64,000 bases of DNA from Aaosphaeria pasadenensis (GCA_022813625.1 JAKLMB010000021.1:186001-250000); one strand, 5' to 3'; shown: positions 20,790 to 31,827, counted from the first letter of the stretch. Made by a program: numbers and translations. The notes: a model not told the origin generated them from the letters alone.

Positions 20790-23094
20790 TCAAGACGATT
20801 GAATAGAGTGTGATTCAAAGAGCAAGATGAGTTCAGCAAGCTGCTCCATGCTGGTCTGATCTGGGGCTGAGATTGGGTCGTGGTAAACAGTAGCCAAGCC
20901 TCCCAAAGCTCGGTTCGTGGACGGTTCCGTAGACGCATCTGCAATATCTAAGCGTAGTCGCGCCAGTGCCGCAAATTCCGGTGCCTGCAGCATGAACAGT
21001 CGTGCATCACCACAAGACTTTGCATCCTCCCAGATATTGGTCATCGCCAGCCTCCACGCTTCTTCCCACCCATCCAGTATCCTACGAGCGTGGGCTGTGT
21101 CGAAGGGAACGAATATGGATGCCATTCGTTGATGATAGATCAAAGAGTGTAATACTGAGAGTATGTCAGCGGAATCTCGGCTTAAGTGACAATGGAACGA
21201 TTATGTGGTGGGTACTTCTGGCGGCACACTTACTATTGATGACGACGAACAATCCCAGTTTACTCAAAGGAGGAGAAGATGTATTTCTTGCTGCACCTGG
21301 TCTGTACGCATCTTCAAGCAAGCTTATGGCGTCCCTCAATCTGGACGGTTTGAACACTGCACTCTCGAAAAGGGCTAATTTGAAGAATTCTGCGGATGAG
21401 TTTGCATCGAAGAAGGCCTCCAAGCAAGGCAGATCGCATTGCAGTTCATTGAGCATGATCCTAGGAGCTGAATTGTGAAAGATTACAAACCCACAGTCCA
21501 GAAGGACCAGATAAGCGGCAACTCTAGGCGAATAGGTTAGTAGAGGCAATGGATCCTGCGTCAACGGAGAAGATGGATGAGACCGCTTACCGTGTTCTCT
21601 CTTCTCGTCGAATAAATGTCAGCCAAGCATCATCATTGGCCTCTGCAATGATCGGGTCAAAGCTGTTAGTAGAGTTGAAGAATTCAAATGCTCTGGAGGC
21701 CTGTTGCGAGGGTCAGAGAACGAAATGGATCAAAGGTTACACATGGACGGACGGTAATCACTTCGCTAAATCGCTGGCGTCTGACCCTTGAGCGCGCGGC
21801 GTCATCTCCCTCCCACTTCTGCAATATGATGATGAAATACGCGGCTTGAAAGGCCGCGGTAATGTCATGAGGGCTTGTCGAGCTGGTTTTAGGCAAAGCC
21901 GTTTGATGAAATGTGTCTAGGCCAAATATAACGTGCTCAACAATATCGAGTAGATGCCTGGCGTGATCCGTCTCCCTCGCACCAGGTGATAAGAACTCGC
22001 TCAGCAGTACGATGACCATGATTAGGGTGGAAGGGGTCGAGTTGAGATTGAAAGTTGGACGATGGATGATGGGACAGTGCGGATACCACCGGTCCCAGAA
22101 TATTTCCAGACTGCTACGAATGTGGCTGCTAAAATATACCTTCTGACATGCCGCAGCAGTTCGCTCGTTCCACATCTCGGAGGAAGCCTGCGCCATTAGG
22201 AGGTCGAGAATCTTGTTAGCCTGAACTGTGTAAGCAAGATCTTCGTCAAAAAATGGCGGCGGATGGGCTGTGTCAACAAGTGGACTCAGTGCCATGTTCA
22301 ACGTGCGGGGATCTATCGCATAGCTAAGACTGGGTGCCGGCGAGGTTCGACGATTTTGTAGGCTGCCGTGCAGATTCAGAGGGCGCTTGTAGTTATACGC
22401 GTTGTCAACGCCGATTCTTTTGCGGGTGAAGTTCAAGAGGAACTCAAAGCGCCAAAGAGCTCCAATCTTCGGTAGGCCGAAGGACATGGCAAGTTGTGGG
22501 CGAGTCTGTTCGATTCCCATGCCGGTCTGTTCTTGCTTGTGTAATGAAAGAAGAGTGGCATTCTGAGCTTGGGGGACAGGTTGCGCTGGCGACTCTGTGT
22601 TCCTGAGGCCTTCTGAGACCTCTAGGTTGTAGTAGACACATTGCACAGATCGTTTGACACATTCTAAGCATGGTTGGCCATGATCACAGGCTCGTTTGAG
22701 GGTAGCACAATGCCTGCACGCATGTTTGGGTCGACCTCCTCGTGTAGTCGGCGGTACATCATATTGACGCTCGAGTCGCGATTGACATGTTTGATAGTGT
22801 CTCCTTAACCCATCTCTGGATCTGTCAGGAAATGACTGATACTACTGCTGTCTTCAGAGCGTAGGGTTGATAAGTACCGACGCTTATACCGCAGACCACA
22901 GAATTCGCAGGCATGAGTGCGCCTTTCAGAGTCTGAGGAATGTTATTATGCTAGCCACCTAAAAGCTAGGTATACTTGCGCGTCGTCTTGAGATGCCTTG
23001 TCAAGTGTTCGTGGCGACCGAATGAAGCAAGGCATACAGAACAGACAAAAGACGAAAGCTGCTTCGATGAAGCATCGCCGCTGTTGGCCATCAT
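20790..23094 (-). CDS. Transcription factor with C2H2 and Zn2Cys6 fingers plus fungal regulatory domain
   Basis: Six exons: 23094-22980, 22932-22878, 22815-21753, 21700-21591, 21523-21234 and 21154-20790; 665 residues. The first finger CSVC...H-x4-H is only completed if intron 1 uses the GC donor GCAAGT; a GT two bases further on would cause an immediate stop. A second C2H(C)-like finger follows (CEFCGLRYKRRDGLRRHYQTC, split over exons 2 and 3). Then comes a Zn2Cys6 cluster with spacing CX2CX6CX5CX2CX6C. The rest is the fungal-specific factor region (FFDEDLAYTVQANKILDLL, WYPHCPIIHRPTF, DAWLTFIRREERTR, VAAYLVLLDCGFVIFH). It probably binds DNA through paired fingers and controls local genes such as the P450 and hydrolase; target genes are inference. 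Confidence 0.88.
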
Positions 23095-23480
23095 AGTGGA
23101 TGTGCCTCTCAGCAGCCGTCTCCTGTTGTCGAGTGGATCAAGAAGAGTGCAAGCCTAAGATTAGTTACTGCGTCGATGCCAACAATAATGGTGGGTCCGT
23201 GCGCGGAATACACTAAACCATTTGTAATGGATAGTAACTTGTATGTATATAGGTAGTGAATGTGAAGTCATTACTTGGGAAATATTACAGAACTTATAAA
23301 CGCCATATATTAGTATACGAAGAACTACAAAGATAGTACTGAAGCCCTTTAGAGATATGAACACATCGAAAAGTTAGGGGGACAAATATTGGGATTAGAC
23401 TTATAAGGCCCAATACCACTCAGCCTGTATGAATCGATAATGTTGGAAAGAATGATGCAAAGGCATAAACATACAATGGC
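23095..23480. other. Intergenic, A+T-rich
   Basis: About 390 bp upstream of the regulator gene, entering the A+T-rich core of the island. No gene recognised. Confidence 0.5.
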
Positions 23481-24261
23481 TCATGTGCAACGCTTCTTAG
23501 CGTGTATGAAAATTTGATGTTCTTCTGCATCTTTTAATGCTTTACAAATGCCAGCCTTCACGGCTTTGGGCTTGAAAATTGTGAGATCATGATGAATGGT
23601 ATGAAAATGAATGGTATCAAAACCTCCCTCTATGAGAAGACTCATGTACTTCTCCTCTGATAAGCCGGAGCCAGTAAAAGGCTGTCTTAGAAAAATGGCT
23701 ACGCACATGGTCTCTTGCCATCGGTACTGTAGCAAGAACAGGGATGCCATTTGGCCTGAGCCAATTGTGCAATCTTGTCATATGCCGTCTGATCAAGGCT
23801 TGACTAGATTCTGCCGCCAGCTGAAAAAAACCGTGATAGCGTTGTAGAAGTGGGATGGCATTTCCATCTGGAAAACATCTTCTTCTCTTTCATGAAGGTA
23901 GCATTTGGTACCTTTACTCGGGCATGCTGAAGCATAATATTCGAAACATCGACGTCCAACACGTCATGGCCAGCATCCGTGAGGGAGGAGCAAGGGGGCA
24001 GTTAGTGCCGCATCCAATATCCAAGACTTCAGCCGACTTGCGATCATGAACCTGCTCTTTAGACCGGTCCATGGACTAGATTCGACGTTCATGTATTCCG
24101 GATGCTTGTTCGTGGGTGAGGTCGATTGAGTAAAACATTTTTCCTGGTATCATGGATTTAATCAAGGCTTGTGGTATAGCCATTGCAGTTGACCATTGAA
24201 AAAGAATAATTCGTCCTGCAAACGTACAAACAGCTTTTGGCCTTGCGAGAAGATTATGCAT
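23481..24261 (-). pseudogene. Decayed class I SAM-dependent methyltransferase
   Basis: Reading the minus strand downward from about 24050, family-like pieces appear in order but in different frames. They are SAEVLDIGCGTN (SAM motif I), then after a shift TDAGHDVLDVDVSNIMLQHARVKVPNATFMKE in two blocks, HFYNAITVFFS, LHNWLRPNGIPVLATVPMARDHV, and a C-terminal FTGSGLSEEKYMSLLIEGGFD. At least three frameshifts and several stops separate them, and no splice sites fix the breaks. The order of motifs matches small-molecule methyltransferases. The N-terminal part (24060-24261) is too degraded to align. It faces the same way as the regulator gene. Confidence 0.65.
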
Positions 24262-24670
24262 ATTTCTTTGTTTGGGAAATTATTTTTGTGTTGGCAATTG
24301 ATTGGTTGTGTTCTCCCATCTAAAGCATTGACCAGATAGATAGTTATCAAAGGAGACGGCGTTTGCCCGCACGCCACTTCCTCCTACTTAGGCTCCTATG
24401 ATCTCTCACTTATAACTTGCTGCAATCCTCCCGACAACAGATGTGAAGTCCAACTCGGGGACTTCTCCTGCAAAGATTGGGGTCAACTACCGCCTACCTT
24501 TCCACAATATCCACAATGAAAAATGCACCTACAACATATTGTAAATCCGAGAGCGATTGTGACTTTGTTGTCAGTGAGATATGTTGCTCCCGGTGGAGAA
24601 GAACAGGTGAGTTGTCTACGGCTGAAAATGTGACATAGACTCAAGCTGGCGAAAGCATACAATCCGATCA
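24262..24670. other. A+T-rich spacer between two pseudogenes
   Basis: About 410 bp without recognisable coding sequence. It lies between the diverging methyltransferase and amidase relics, so it may be their former shared promoter. Confidence 0.4.
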
Positions 24671-26842
24671 TTGCCTCGAGGGTTCGACCTTGCGACCGTT
24701 TTCACTATACCAGAAACGGACAGATTTCAATTGACGGCAGATTATATCCGATCGCAAGTGGACAAATACTCCGAGACAGATGGCGTTTTCCAGAAGGCCT
24801 TCCTAGCTGTAGTCGTCCTTGAAGGGCTGGAGGAAGAATTCGTCACCGTCACACAACAGGCAAGAGACTATCTCAACAGTCTTGGTGCAAAGAGCATCAT
24901 CTGCACATCCAACAAAAGTATATCACCGGGGCCATACGTGATCATAGATGGTCATCTCAGGAACGCATGGAAGGTAGTGGACGACAGCAATGGAACTTGC
25001 ATGGTGACGGTAAAACCGCAGTCGAAGTAATCGAGATAATTTATCCCACACAATTTCTGCTAACAACCACCAGGGCATCGGATGCTTTCCAGTCTTTTCC
25101 TCTCAAAGGTTCTGATGATCAATTTTCTTGTTTCGCTCTTGAATCCCGAATCAAGAGCCAGTCCAAGTCAGGTGCTCCTCTTGCTGGAATGCGTGTTGTG
25201 GTCAAAGACAATATCCATCTCAAAGGTATCAAAACCTCAATAGGTAATAGAGCATTCTATGAAACCTACGCACCGCAAGATAAGACGGCCACATGCGTAC
25301 AAATACTCATTGACAAGGGAGTGAACATAATTGGCAAAACCAAAATGAATTCACTCGCTTGCTGGGAAGAGCCTGTTGAGTACATCGATTATCAAGCTCC
25401 ATGAAATCCACGAGGAGACCACTATCAGTCTCCCGGAGGAAGCAGTTCCGGCAGTGCAGCTGCAGTATCGACTTATGATTGGCTGGATGTTGCAATCGGA
25501 ACCGATAGTGAGTGGAGCTACACTTCGTTGATTATTGTCTCATTTTCTAATACCTCCATGATCAGCGTGGGGGAGCGTTACGAGACCTGCTTTGTGGTGT
25601 GGTTGCTTTGGGCTACGGCCTAGTTTTGGCACGGTCTCCGCAGAAGGAATTGAACCTTGCTGCCAGTGAGTTGATAGAGTTTCTTCGAGGACGCCGTGCT
25701 GACCAAACCCAGGGCCTTTGATACTGCTGGTATTCTTAGTAGGGATTTGAAAACATGTAAATTCGTTGCAACAGAGTGGCTATCATCTGCAGCCTTGAAA
25801 AAAAATCCGACTGTAAGAAGTCCGAGTCAACATGCTCCCTGCTAATCCTTTAGCAGCCTTTTACTTCAATCATATGGCCCACCGACTTATGGAAAGTCAT
25901 TGACTCCAAACAAACGAACATTGCCCAAGCCTTTGCAAAACAGATGAAAGAAATTCTGGAGGCTACATACAAAGAAGTGTCCTTCGAGGGGGAATGGCGT
26001 CAGTTGCCACCTCCAGAAGGAGATTCTACATCATTGCCTGACTTCATCAATGAAGTATGTAGACAGCTGTGCACAGAAAACCTGCGCTGATAGATGATGA
26101 TACAGGCTGCTAACGTGCAGGAATATGACGCATATCACAATCTTGACGATTTTCGTAAGAGATATCAGAATCAACATGGACGAAACCATATGTTTCACCT
26201 CCGAATCAAAAATCATGGTAATACGGTTACTCAGAATTCTCCCAAAGTTACTAATAACAGCTTGTGCAGGCACTTTGCAAAGAAATTTTCGAGAGAACAG
26301 AGAGATGAGAGTTTCGGTCGACTCAAGGTTTACAAAAGGTGGTTCGAAGATACGTTCCTCGCACTGAACGAAGCAAACACCCTTGTAATTATGCCTCAAG
26401 AGTCAATGAGGGCCAGGTATCGCGATGATACTCCCAGGCAAGTCAGTCGTTATAGTTCCCCGTCCCTGCTCATTATGATTGCAGCTTCGAGAGGCCCCCA
26501 CCAGGCGTCAATTGTCTCGTCCTCGTTGCAGTTCTCGAAGCCCCGGCATTAACGATACCAAGTACGTCTGACTCCATATATCATAACTTGACATGTTCAT
26601 GAACTGCGCAGTCGCTGAGATACCATACACTTCACGCATTTCTGGAAGGGATGAAATGTTGCCATTTGCAGTGACAGTCATGGGCAACGCTGGTGGGTTT
26701 GAATTTCATGCCGTGATGAAGTATCACAACGCCAACTTTCTATAGGCACAGACCTCGCACTGTTGGATACAGCGCTTAATATATTGGAAGCAGCTGGTTT
26801 ACCAACAACGCTGAAAACAGGAACCAGGATGTTCTGCTGATA
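24671..26842 (+). pseudogene. Decayed amidase-signature enzyme with Arp1-like N-terminal domain
   Basis: Pieces of one fungal amidase occur in the right order. First is an N-terminal domain as in scytalone dehydratase-like Arp1/amidase fusions (24671-25030). Then come GAPLAGMRVVVKDNIHLKG with the catalytic-Lys region, VNIIGKTKMN, GGSSSGSAAAVSTYDWLDVAIGTD, and PALWCGCFGLRPSFGTVSAEGIEP. Last are VAEIPYTSRISGRDEMLPFA and a C-terminus DLALLDTALNILEAAGLPTT ending at TGA 26840-26842. A TGA at 25402 interrupts YQAP/NPRGD, and shifts occur near 25020 and 25580. The GGSxR motif reads GGALR, so the nucleophile position is Ala. Two decayed introns are still visible (25014-25072 and 25509-25563). No ATG opens the frame. 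Confidence 0.72.
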
Positions 26843-27689
26843 GCGCAGGCGGCATGCAAAACCAAGGTTTCAGGGACGTGGTTAACGTCAATGAAGCCAT
26901 ATTAAAATTTGTCTGAGGTTGAAGATTCAAGTTCACAGTTTGATCAAGTAATTTTCCTCTTTATGCAAGTAAATGCTCTTCAAATATCAGTGATTTTTAC
27001 AATAAAACAACAAATCAAGTGATTTGACCTATCTGTGATTACAAAGTCCTTACCTTGAAAAAGAACCTTTCCAAGTGAGGGATAAATTGTAATAGATACA
27101 TCTATCCTCTAGAGGGAGTAAAACAGGCGTACACGAACAAGCTAGGAGAAAGAGCTTCCTAGATGAGTCATGGCTATTATACTTGATAGCGATGATTAAC
27201 TAGAACTTGTCATCTATCTATCCCCAACGGCATTTGGGTGGAGCTTATCAAGAGCTCTCCACTTGCCTGTTGCCTATTACCTATCCGTCTTCGACTCCCT
27301 TTGTATCCTCTTGGTTGTCTTGTTTTCCAATTTCGAATCTGGAAATGTCTCACGTTTACAGTGGGCTATTGTTTCTTGGTCGTAAAACCCTCTATGAAAG
27401 CAAGAAACCGTACTGATTACGCTTTGACCTACGGGATGATGTTCCACGGTATAATCTTGAAGTTGAACCCAGGTCACTTCGTATGAACGGCGCCAGAAGT
27501 TCGGATTTTGATTTGGAGAAGACTGGATTTTTTATTGACAAGCATACCCGCAGTTCTCGAGTATGCTGATTTTACTGATGAATTTAAAATGGAAAGTACA
27601 TAAGCCCTCAAGGTACAGGTTCACTTAAAGGAAATTCACTGGAGCATTACACGCTACAGTTCTTGATTATAACGTACGGAAATGATTCC
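26843..27689. other. A+T-rich non-coding DNA in the island core
   Basis: About 850 bp of A+T-rich sequence. Short ORFs at 27207-27486 have no recognisable family. Nothing else seen. Confidence 0.5.
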
Positions 27690-28429
27690 ATTACGGAGAA
27701 CGTTACAAGAACGACTTGAGACATACATTGACTCTAGGCCAGTTTCGGCGAGGACATACAATGTTTCCGATAGCTGAAGGGAAAACATATGAGCATCAAC
27801 AGCCTGCTGCGTTTGTACATCTAGGTATGTTCCAAAGCATTTAGCTTCACCGATGATCATCCTAAGCTCGAGATCAACGTGGATAACATAGATGGGCCAA
27901 TATTGAGTAAGCCTAAGTCCTGCCTCCGTTTTGGGTAATAAATTCGCTTATTCTTAATTAGATGAAGTGTCTGGCGCCTAGTCCGTGGACTACTCTTCGA
28001 TTGGCCTATTACAGTTTGCGATGCTAGAACATTTGATCTGAAACGAGATGCACTAAACGGAGATGCTGTGCATTCGGAGTGGAAATATGAAAATGTTTTA
28101 GCACATTATCATCATGAACAGAGACGGTACTATCTATCTGCCTTGATTGAAACAGAAACGATGATTTTAAAATTTGTTGACAGCGATGCTGAGTTATGCG
28201 GACGTGAGTAAATATGAGGATGCTGTTGATCAGAATGGAGGACTTGGTTTACATTTTTTAAGGCTGACTGTGAATTATAGCAAGCATGTATGCGGCATTT
28301 GAGCTCCCGCAACCGTACGCAAATGGTATGCTCAGAGAGAGTATCGAGTCCAGAGTGTTCTTGTCCTGGGCACCGATGAAGAAACTTCTAGATGATGTAA
28401 GAACATTATATGGTAGAAAAGACGAATAG
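27690..28429 (+). pseudogene. CmcJ-like (cephem methoxylase-like) enzyme, damaged N-terminal half
   Basis: From 27963 the frame reads a TGA and then SVWRLVRGLLFDWPIT, VCDARTFDLKRD, HSEWKYENVLAHY, RRYYLSALIETETMILKFVDSD. A clean intron follows (GTGAGT at 28204 to TATAG at 28281), and the frame goes on: AAFELPQPYANGMLRESIESRV, ending at TAG 28427-28429. This matches the C-terminal half of fungal CmcJ/AsaB-like proteins (VWRPLRG, VCDA, RWYY, LLxKCYDS, PPRESIEVRA). Upstream, only scraps remain (a piece ending AFVHLGMF near 27820), with stops. These enzymes are frequent in secondary-metabolite clusters. The intact splice in the 3' half suggests decay started at the 5' end or is recent. Confidence 0.62.
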
Positions 28430-29221
28430 GGGGAAGCAATCATGATCAGATGTTGGATTGATCTCACGCCTACCGAATTCAATACGCGTTGAGATACCAA
28501 GCACATTGACCTACTCAAATCTATCCCTGGAGAGCACTTCACAAAGACCCATGTCCGCCACCATATTGCTTGACCCACCGACGTAAACGATATTTGGCCT
28601 GCTGTAACTCTTGTTGGGCCGCAAGAGGATTTCACTTACAATTTGCCGAGCTTTCTTTTGATAATGTGCAAGCGTTTAAGACATTCTTTGCTGTCGTGTC
28701 TGAACCTGCTATGGATGAAGGAAAATTCATGGTAAGGGCGAAGATGAAGGCAGTAGTCAAAAGAAGTACAGCTCTCACGAAACTACTCAAAGTGTACACC
28801 AAGGCAATGTCATCCCAACTGCAATTGGACGGACAAGATAAAAATTGGCAAAAAAAAAAACAAAAAACATACAACAGCGGGGATTCGCTGATGGTCACCC
28901 ACTCAACTACTAGTCCGCCGGTACATTGCTTAAGTATGGCTGAGCGAACGGGAAGCCCTGTTTTCAATGTCCAATGGTCGTATGTATCAGCTCACGTCAA
29001 AAATAAAACAAATATAGGTTATTTATTTGTTGTAAAATACTTTAGCCCTTGGTCCAACGAAGATATCTTGGTCCACAATCGATTATTAGCGTCCCCTATG
29101 ACTTCAATTTTCATCAGGTGAAAAGTTGAACAAGATCCCGAACGAGTTTGCTTGGATTCATTCTTCGAAATCCTTTGCTTCCTCATACGTTCATGCAAAT
29201 TGCGTTTACTACGAGCATCAG
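28430..29221. other. Relic-rich A+T-rich stretch, no gene assigned
   Basis: Several frames look once-coding but none can be named. The minus strand at about 28470-28620 contains a NIVYVGGSSNM-like phrase, and the plus strand at about 28640-28740 contains a FAELSFDNVQAFKTFFAV-like phrase. An A-run at 28849-28866 interrupts the 183-residue ORF at 28570-29121, which I do not consider a gene. Confidence 0.4.
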
Positions 29222-29239
29222 CTATGAAAGAAGTCCTTC

Positions 29240-29380
29240 ATGCTTATTCCACCTAACCGCAAATATGTGCTCAAATTGAAGCACTCGAATGAGCTCGCTG
29301 ATTGTGTTTTTCTCCTCAATATAGATGCGTGGCACGGTCTCATGTATTGCCTCCCATTCTTCATTAGTAGGTTTGCGGGT
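29240..29380 (-). pseudogene. Clr5-domain fragment
   Basis: Minus-strand sequence KPTNEEWEAIHETVPRIYIEE, followed by ISELIRVLQFEHIFAVR, follows the Clr5 domain pattern (P-T-x-E-E-W-E, then R-x-Y-x-E-E, then EHGFxAT). It stops after about 55 residues at a TAG near 29222, and no downstream helical region is found. Complete Clr5 proteins are several hundred residues long, so this is a remnant. Confidence 0.5.
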
Positions 29381-29410
29381 AATGAAAAGCAGAAGGGTGA
29401 AAGCCATCAT

Positions 29411-29969
29411 GGTAGCCTGTCACTTCGTGGTATATTAAGAAATTGATGCGAAGCAAATGTGTGGCAAATGTGAACTGAGACTGATCTGGCCAACCTTTTA
29501 TGCTTCTTGCGGAGTCCAGATTCTATGCCAGACAGAAGGATCAGTGACTGATAAAACTTCAATGCAGCACAGCTAGATGCTCGACGCTTCCTCTGTTGAC
29601 ATGGGGCAAACCTAATTGAGGAGTTTCAATCTTGCACTGTACTATTTCTACGCCGCATCGATGAAATCCTATGGATACTTTCCCAAGCCCTTAAATAGCC
29701 AAATATGAACGGGGTTGACTTCATGAACAATACGTCTTTGGGTTCTGATGTATCACTGAAGTCAATGTGCTTCCTTGGTAATTAAAAATGATCACGATCA
29801 CAGAGCTCAGATTTCATATTTACTCGGTCCAAGTATTTACCTACAGCGATGTAAAAACTATGGTCATTCCCAGTTCGATATTTGCGCTTTCGCTTTCGCT
29901 TTGTTTTGTAAAACTCCCAACACTTTCAAATGACGACATCTATACAGGCATCTAGTAGGCACTGGCCTT
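29411..29969. other. Non-coding right border of the decayed core
   Basis: About 560 bp, A+T-rich, with no ORF of note. Two CTTTCG-type direct repeats lie near 29885-29905 (GCGCTTTCGCTTTCGCTTTG). It precedes the 3' end of the first oxidoreductase gene. Confidence 0.45.
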
Positions 29970-31289
29970 CTATTTCCATGCTATCGTTGCACCTTTCTCA
30001 TGTGACTCTCTGGCTAATTCAATCAACCTCAGTACGTCCCGCACCTCGTCCGCCTTTACGGCCAGCTCTGACTTTCCATTCAACGCATCAGCGACATCCT
30101 GGTAAAGCTGCATCCAACGGCCCCTGACCGTGGGATACTTTCCTACCCATCTCTGTGACTTATCATCAAAGCGCTGTATGCTACTATCGAACTCATCATA
30201 CGTCGTTAGCGTACCACAGAGCTGCTCTGATTCGGCAGCAAAGTCGGGATCAAGTGGATCCTTGCCTTGTGCAATCTGCTCCTCCTGTGGGCAGGTACTT
30301 CGCTGCTGGAACTTGATATAGGAACCCTTCGTGCCCCGAATCCAGAACTTAAGCTGTTGCTCCATAGGTGATACCACGCATGTTTTTACTGTTACCAGCA
30401 AGTTCTTTTGTGCGCCGCTGTACTGCAGTATGACGGTGAAAGAATCTTCAACTTCACTCTCGATTCCGCGTTGCACGCGATAGAATGCTGTGACTGAGGC
30501 GGGGCGCCCGAATACCGCGTAAGCTTGATCGAGACTGTGTGTTCCTATATCAAAACATGTTAGGACAGGTAAGGGAAGTGATATATCCATGCATACCCAG
30601 CCCAAAAGTGTGTCCAGAGCCAGGTGTGTACTCCTTAGCAGTTAAGTGATGCAGCCATGGTGCTCGATCGAAGTCGTAGTGGATTTCTGCCTCGGTGATG
30701 GTGCCGAAAGCGTCCTTTTTTATAAGTTCCCTTACTGTTTGGAAGCCACCGTCCTTGATTCGAGAGAGGTAAGCTATCATTGGCCGTAGTGTGTAGGCGT
30801 CTGTTGAAATCACTTACATATCTTCTATTTTGGAAGCAGGTAAGAAGCAACCCTTTTTCTTTGGCAAGTTGGATTACTTGATCTGCTTCATCGGCAGAAC
30901 TCGCAAACGGTTTATCTACAAGCACTGTTATTTTTGTCAGCTTGGATGTTCTTGCAGGTGTTACGCGCTTCATCTGAGCATAACATACCATGTTTGCCTG
31001 CCATCAAGGCTTGCGTCGCAAAAGAAGCATGAGTATCAGTGTGCGTCGCGACGACCACAAAGTCTATGTTCGAATCGGCAAAGAAGCTCTCCGCCGTCCT
31101 GTGGTGTTTGACGTTCGGGAAGTCGACGGTGCAGTGGGACCCTTTCGGCACGGAGATAGGGTCTGAGGGCGCTTCTGCTCGTTGGAGAATGGCAACAATT
31201 TCATAGTCGGGAATAGCAGCGATGAATGGCAGATGGAAGCTCTTAGCAGAGCCTCCGTAACCCACGATACCGACGTTAATAGGGCTCAT
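29970..31289 (-). CDS. Gfo/Idh/MocA-family oxidoreductase (first copy)
   Basis: Four exons: 31289-30989, 30924-30818, 30753-30597 and 30544-29970 (introns 64, 64, 52 bp, all GTAWGT/GTATGY with CAG, AAG or TAG); 379 residues. The Rossmann start NVGIVGYGGSAKSFHLPF binds NAD(P). AGKHVLVDKPFASSADEA, created by splice 1, carries the conserved Lys of the (E/D)KP motif. FQNRRYDGGFQTVRELI, created by splice 2, is typical of the C-terminal substrate domain, as is GLGTHSLDQAYAVFG. Family members oxidise sugars, inositols or dihydrodiols. No targeting signal. A TTG-initiated extension to 31370 is not used because it lacks an ATG. It diverges from the DUF336 gene. Confidence 0.92.
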
Positions 31290-31827
31290 ATTGTTGTGCA
31301 CTTGGAAACTATTGGACACAAATAGGACAAAGAGAACCAGAAGATGAGTGCAGGGAAACAGGGAAGTCAAGCTTTATATGCTCATAGGCACACATCCTCG
31401 TTTTCCCACTGGTTACCCCACTATATGAAGACCAAGTAGCACAACGACTGGAGATGCACTTTTGCGTTGTTGCTCCACATTAATTTTCATATGTTGACGT
31501 TTCACCGCGCGGGGGTCCGAGTACCAGCCTTAACTCCGTTACGAAAGTCCAGAACATGATGCTGGTGCCAATGTCGACGCTCGCTTGTTTTGGAGTGTCC
31601 CGCAACTCCGCGAGAGTCCACAAGCTCCACAATGTACCCATTGGACGCTAGGAAGCATCACCCCTAGACGCTAGGAATACCCAGCCATGTCGGCTCTATA
31701 AAAGAGGCCTTCAAGACGAGCATACTTCTCATATCATTGTTGACTCCTATCTGCACAAGGTTTCGATCCGCCCGTTTAAACCGAGGAACTAGACACCCAC
31801 GATAAACCAAATACATACAAATTAAAC
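31290..31827. promoter_or_regulatory. Shared divergent promoter of oxidoreductase 1 and DUF336 gene
   Basis: 538 bp between two divergent ATGs. The sequence 31620-31680 contains a repeated GACGCTAGGAA (31645-31655 and 31668-31678), a possible direct-repeat regulator site. A TATA-like element (TCTATAAAAG, 31693-31702) lies about 130 bp before the DUF336 ATG. Confidence 0.5.

Noticed and set aside
28570..29121. 183-residue ORF
   Set aside because: Contains an A18-like run (KKKQK) and no recognisable domain; lies in the decayed core.
31290..31370. N-terminal extension of oxidoreductase 1 (hydrophobic, signal-like)
   Set aside because: No ATG opens it; the Rossmann motif follows directly after the ATG at 31289.
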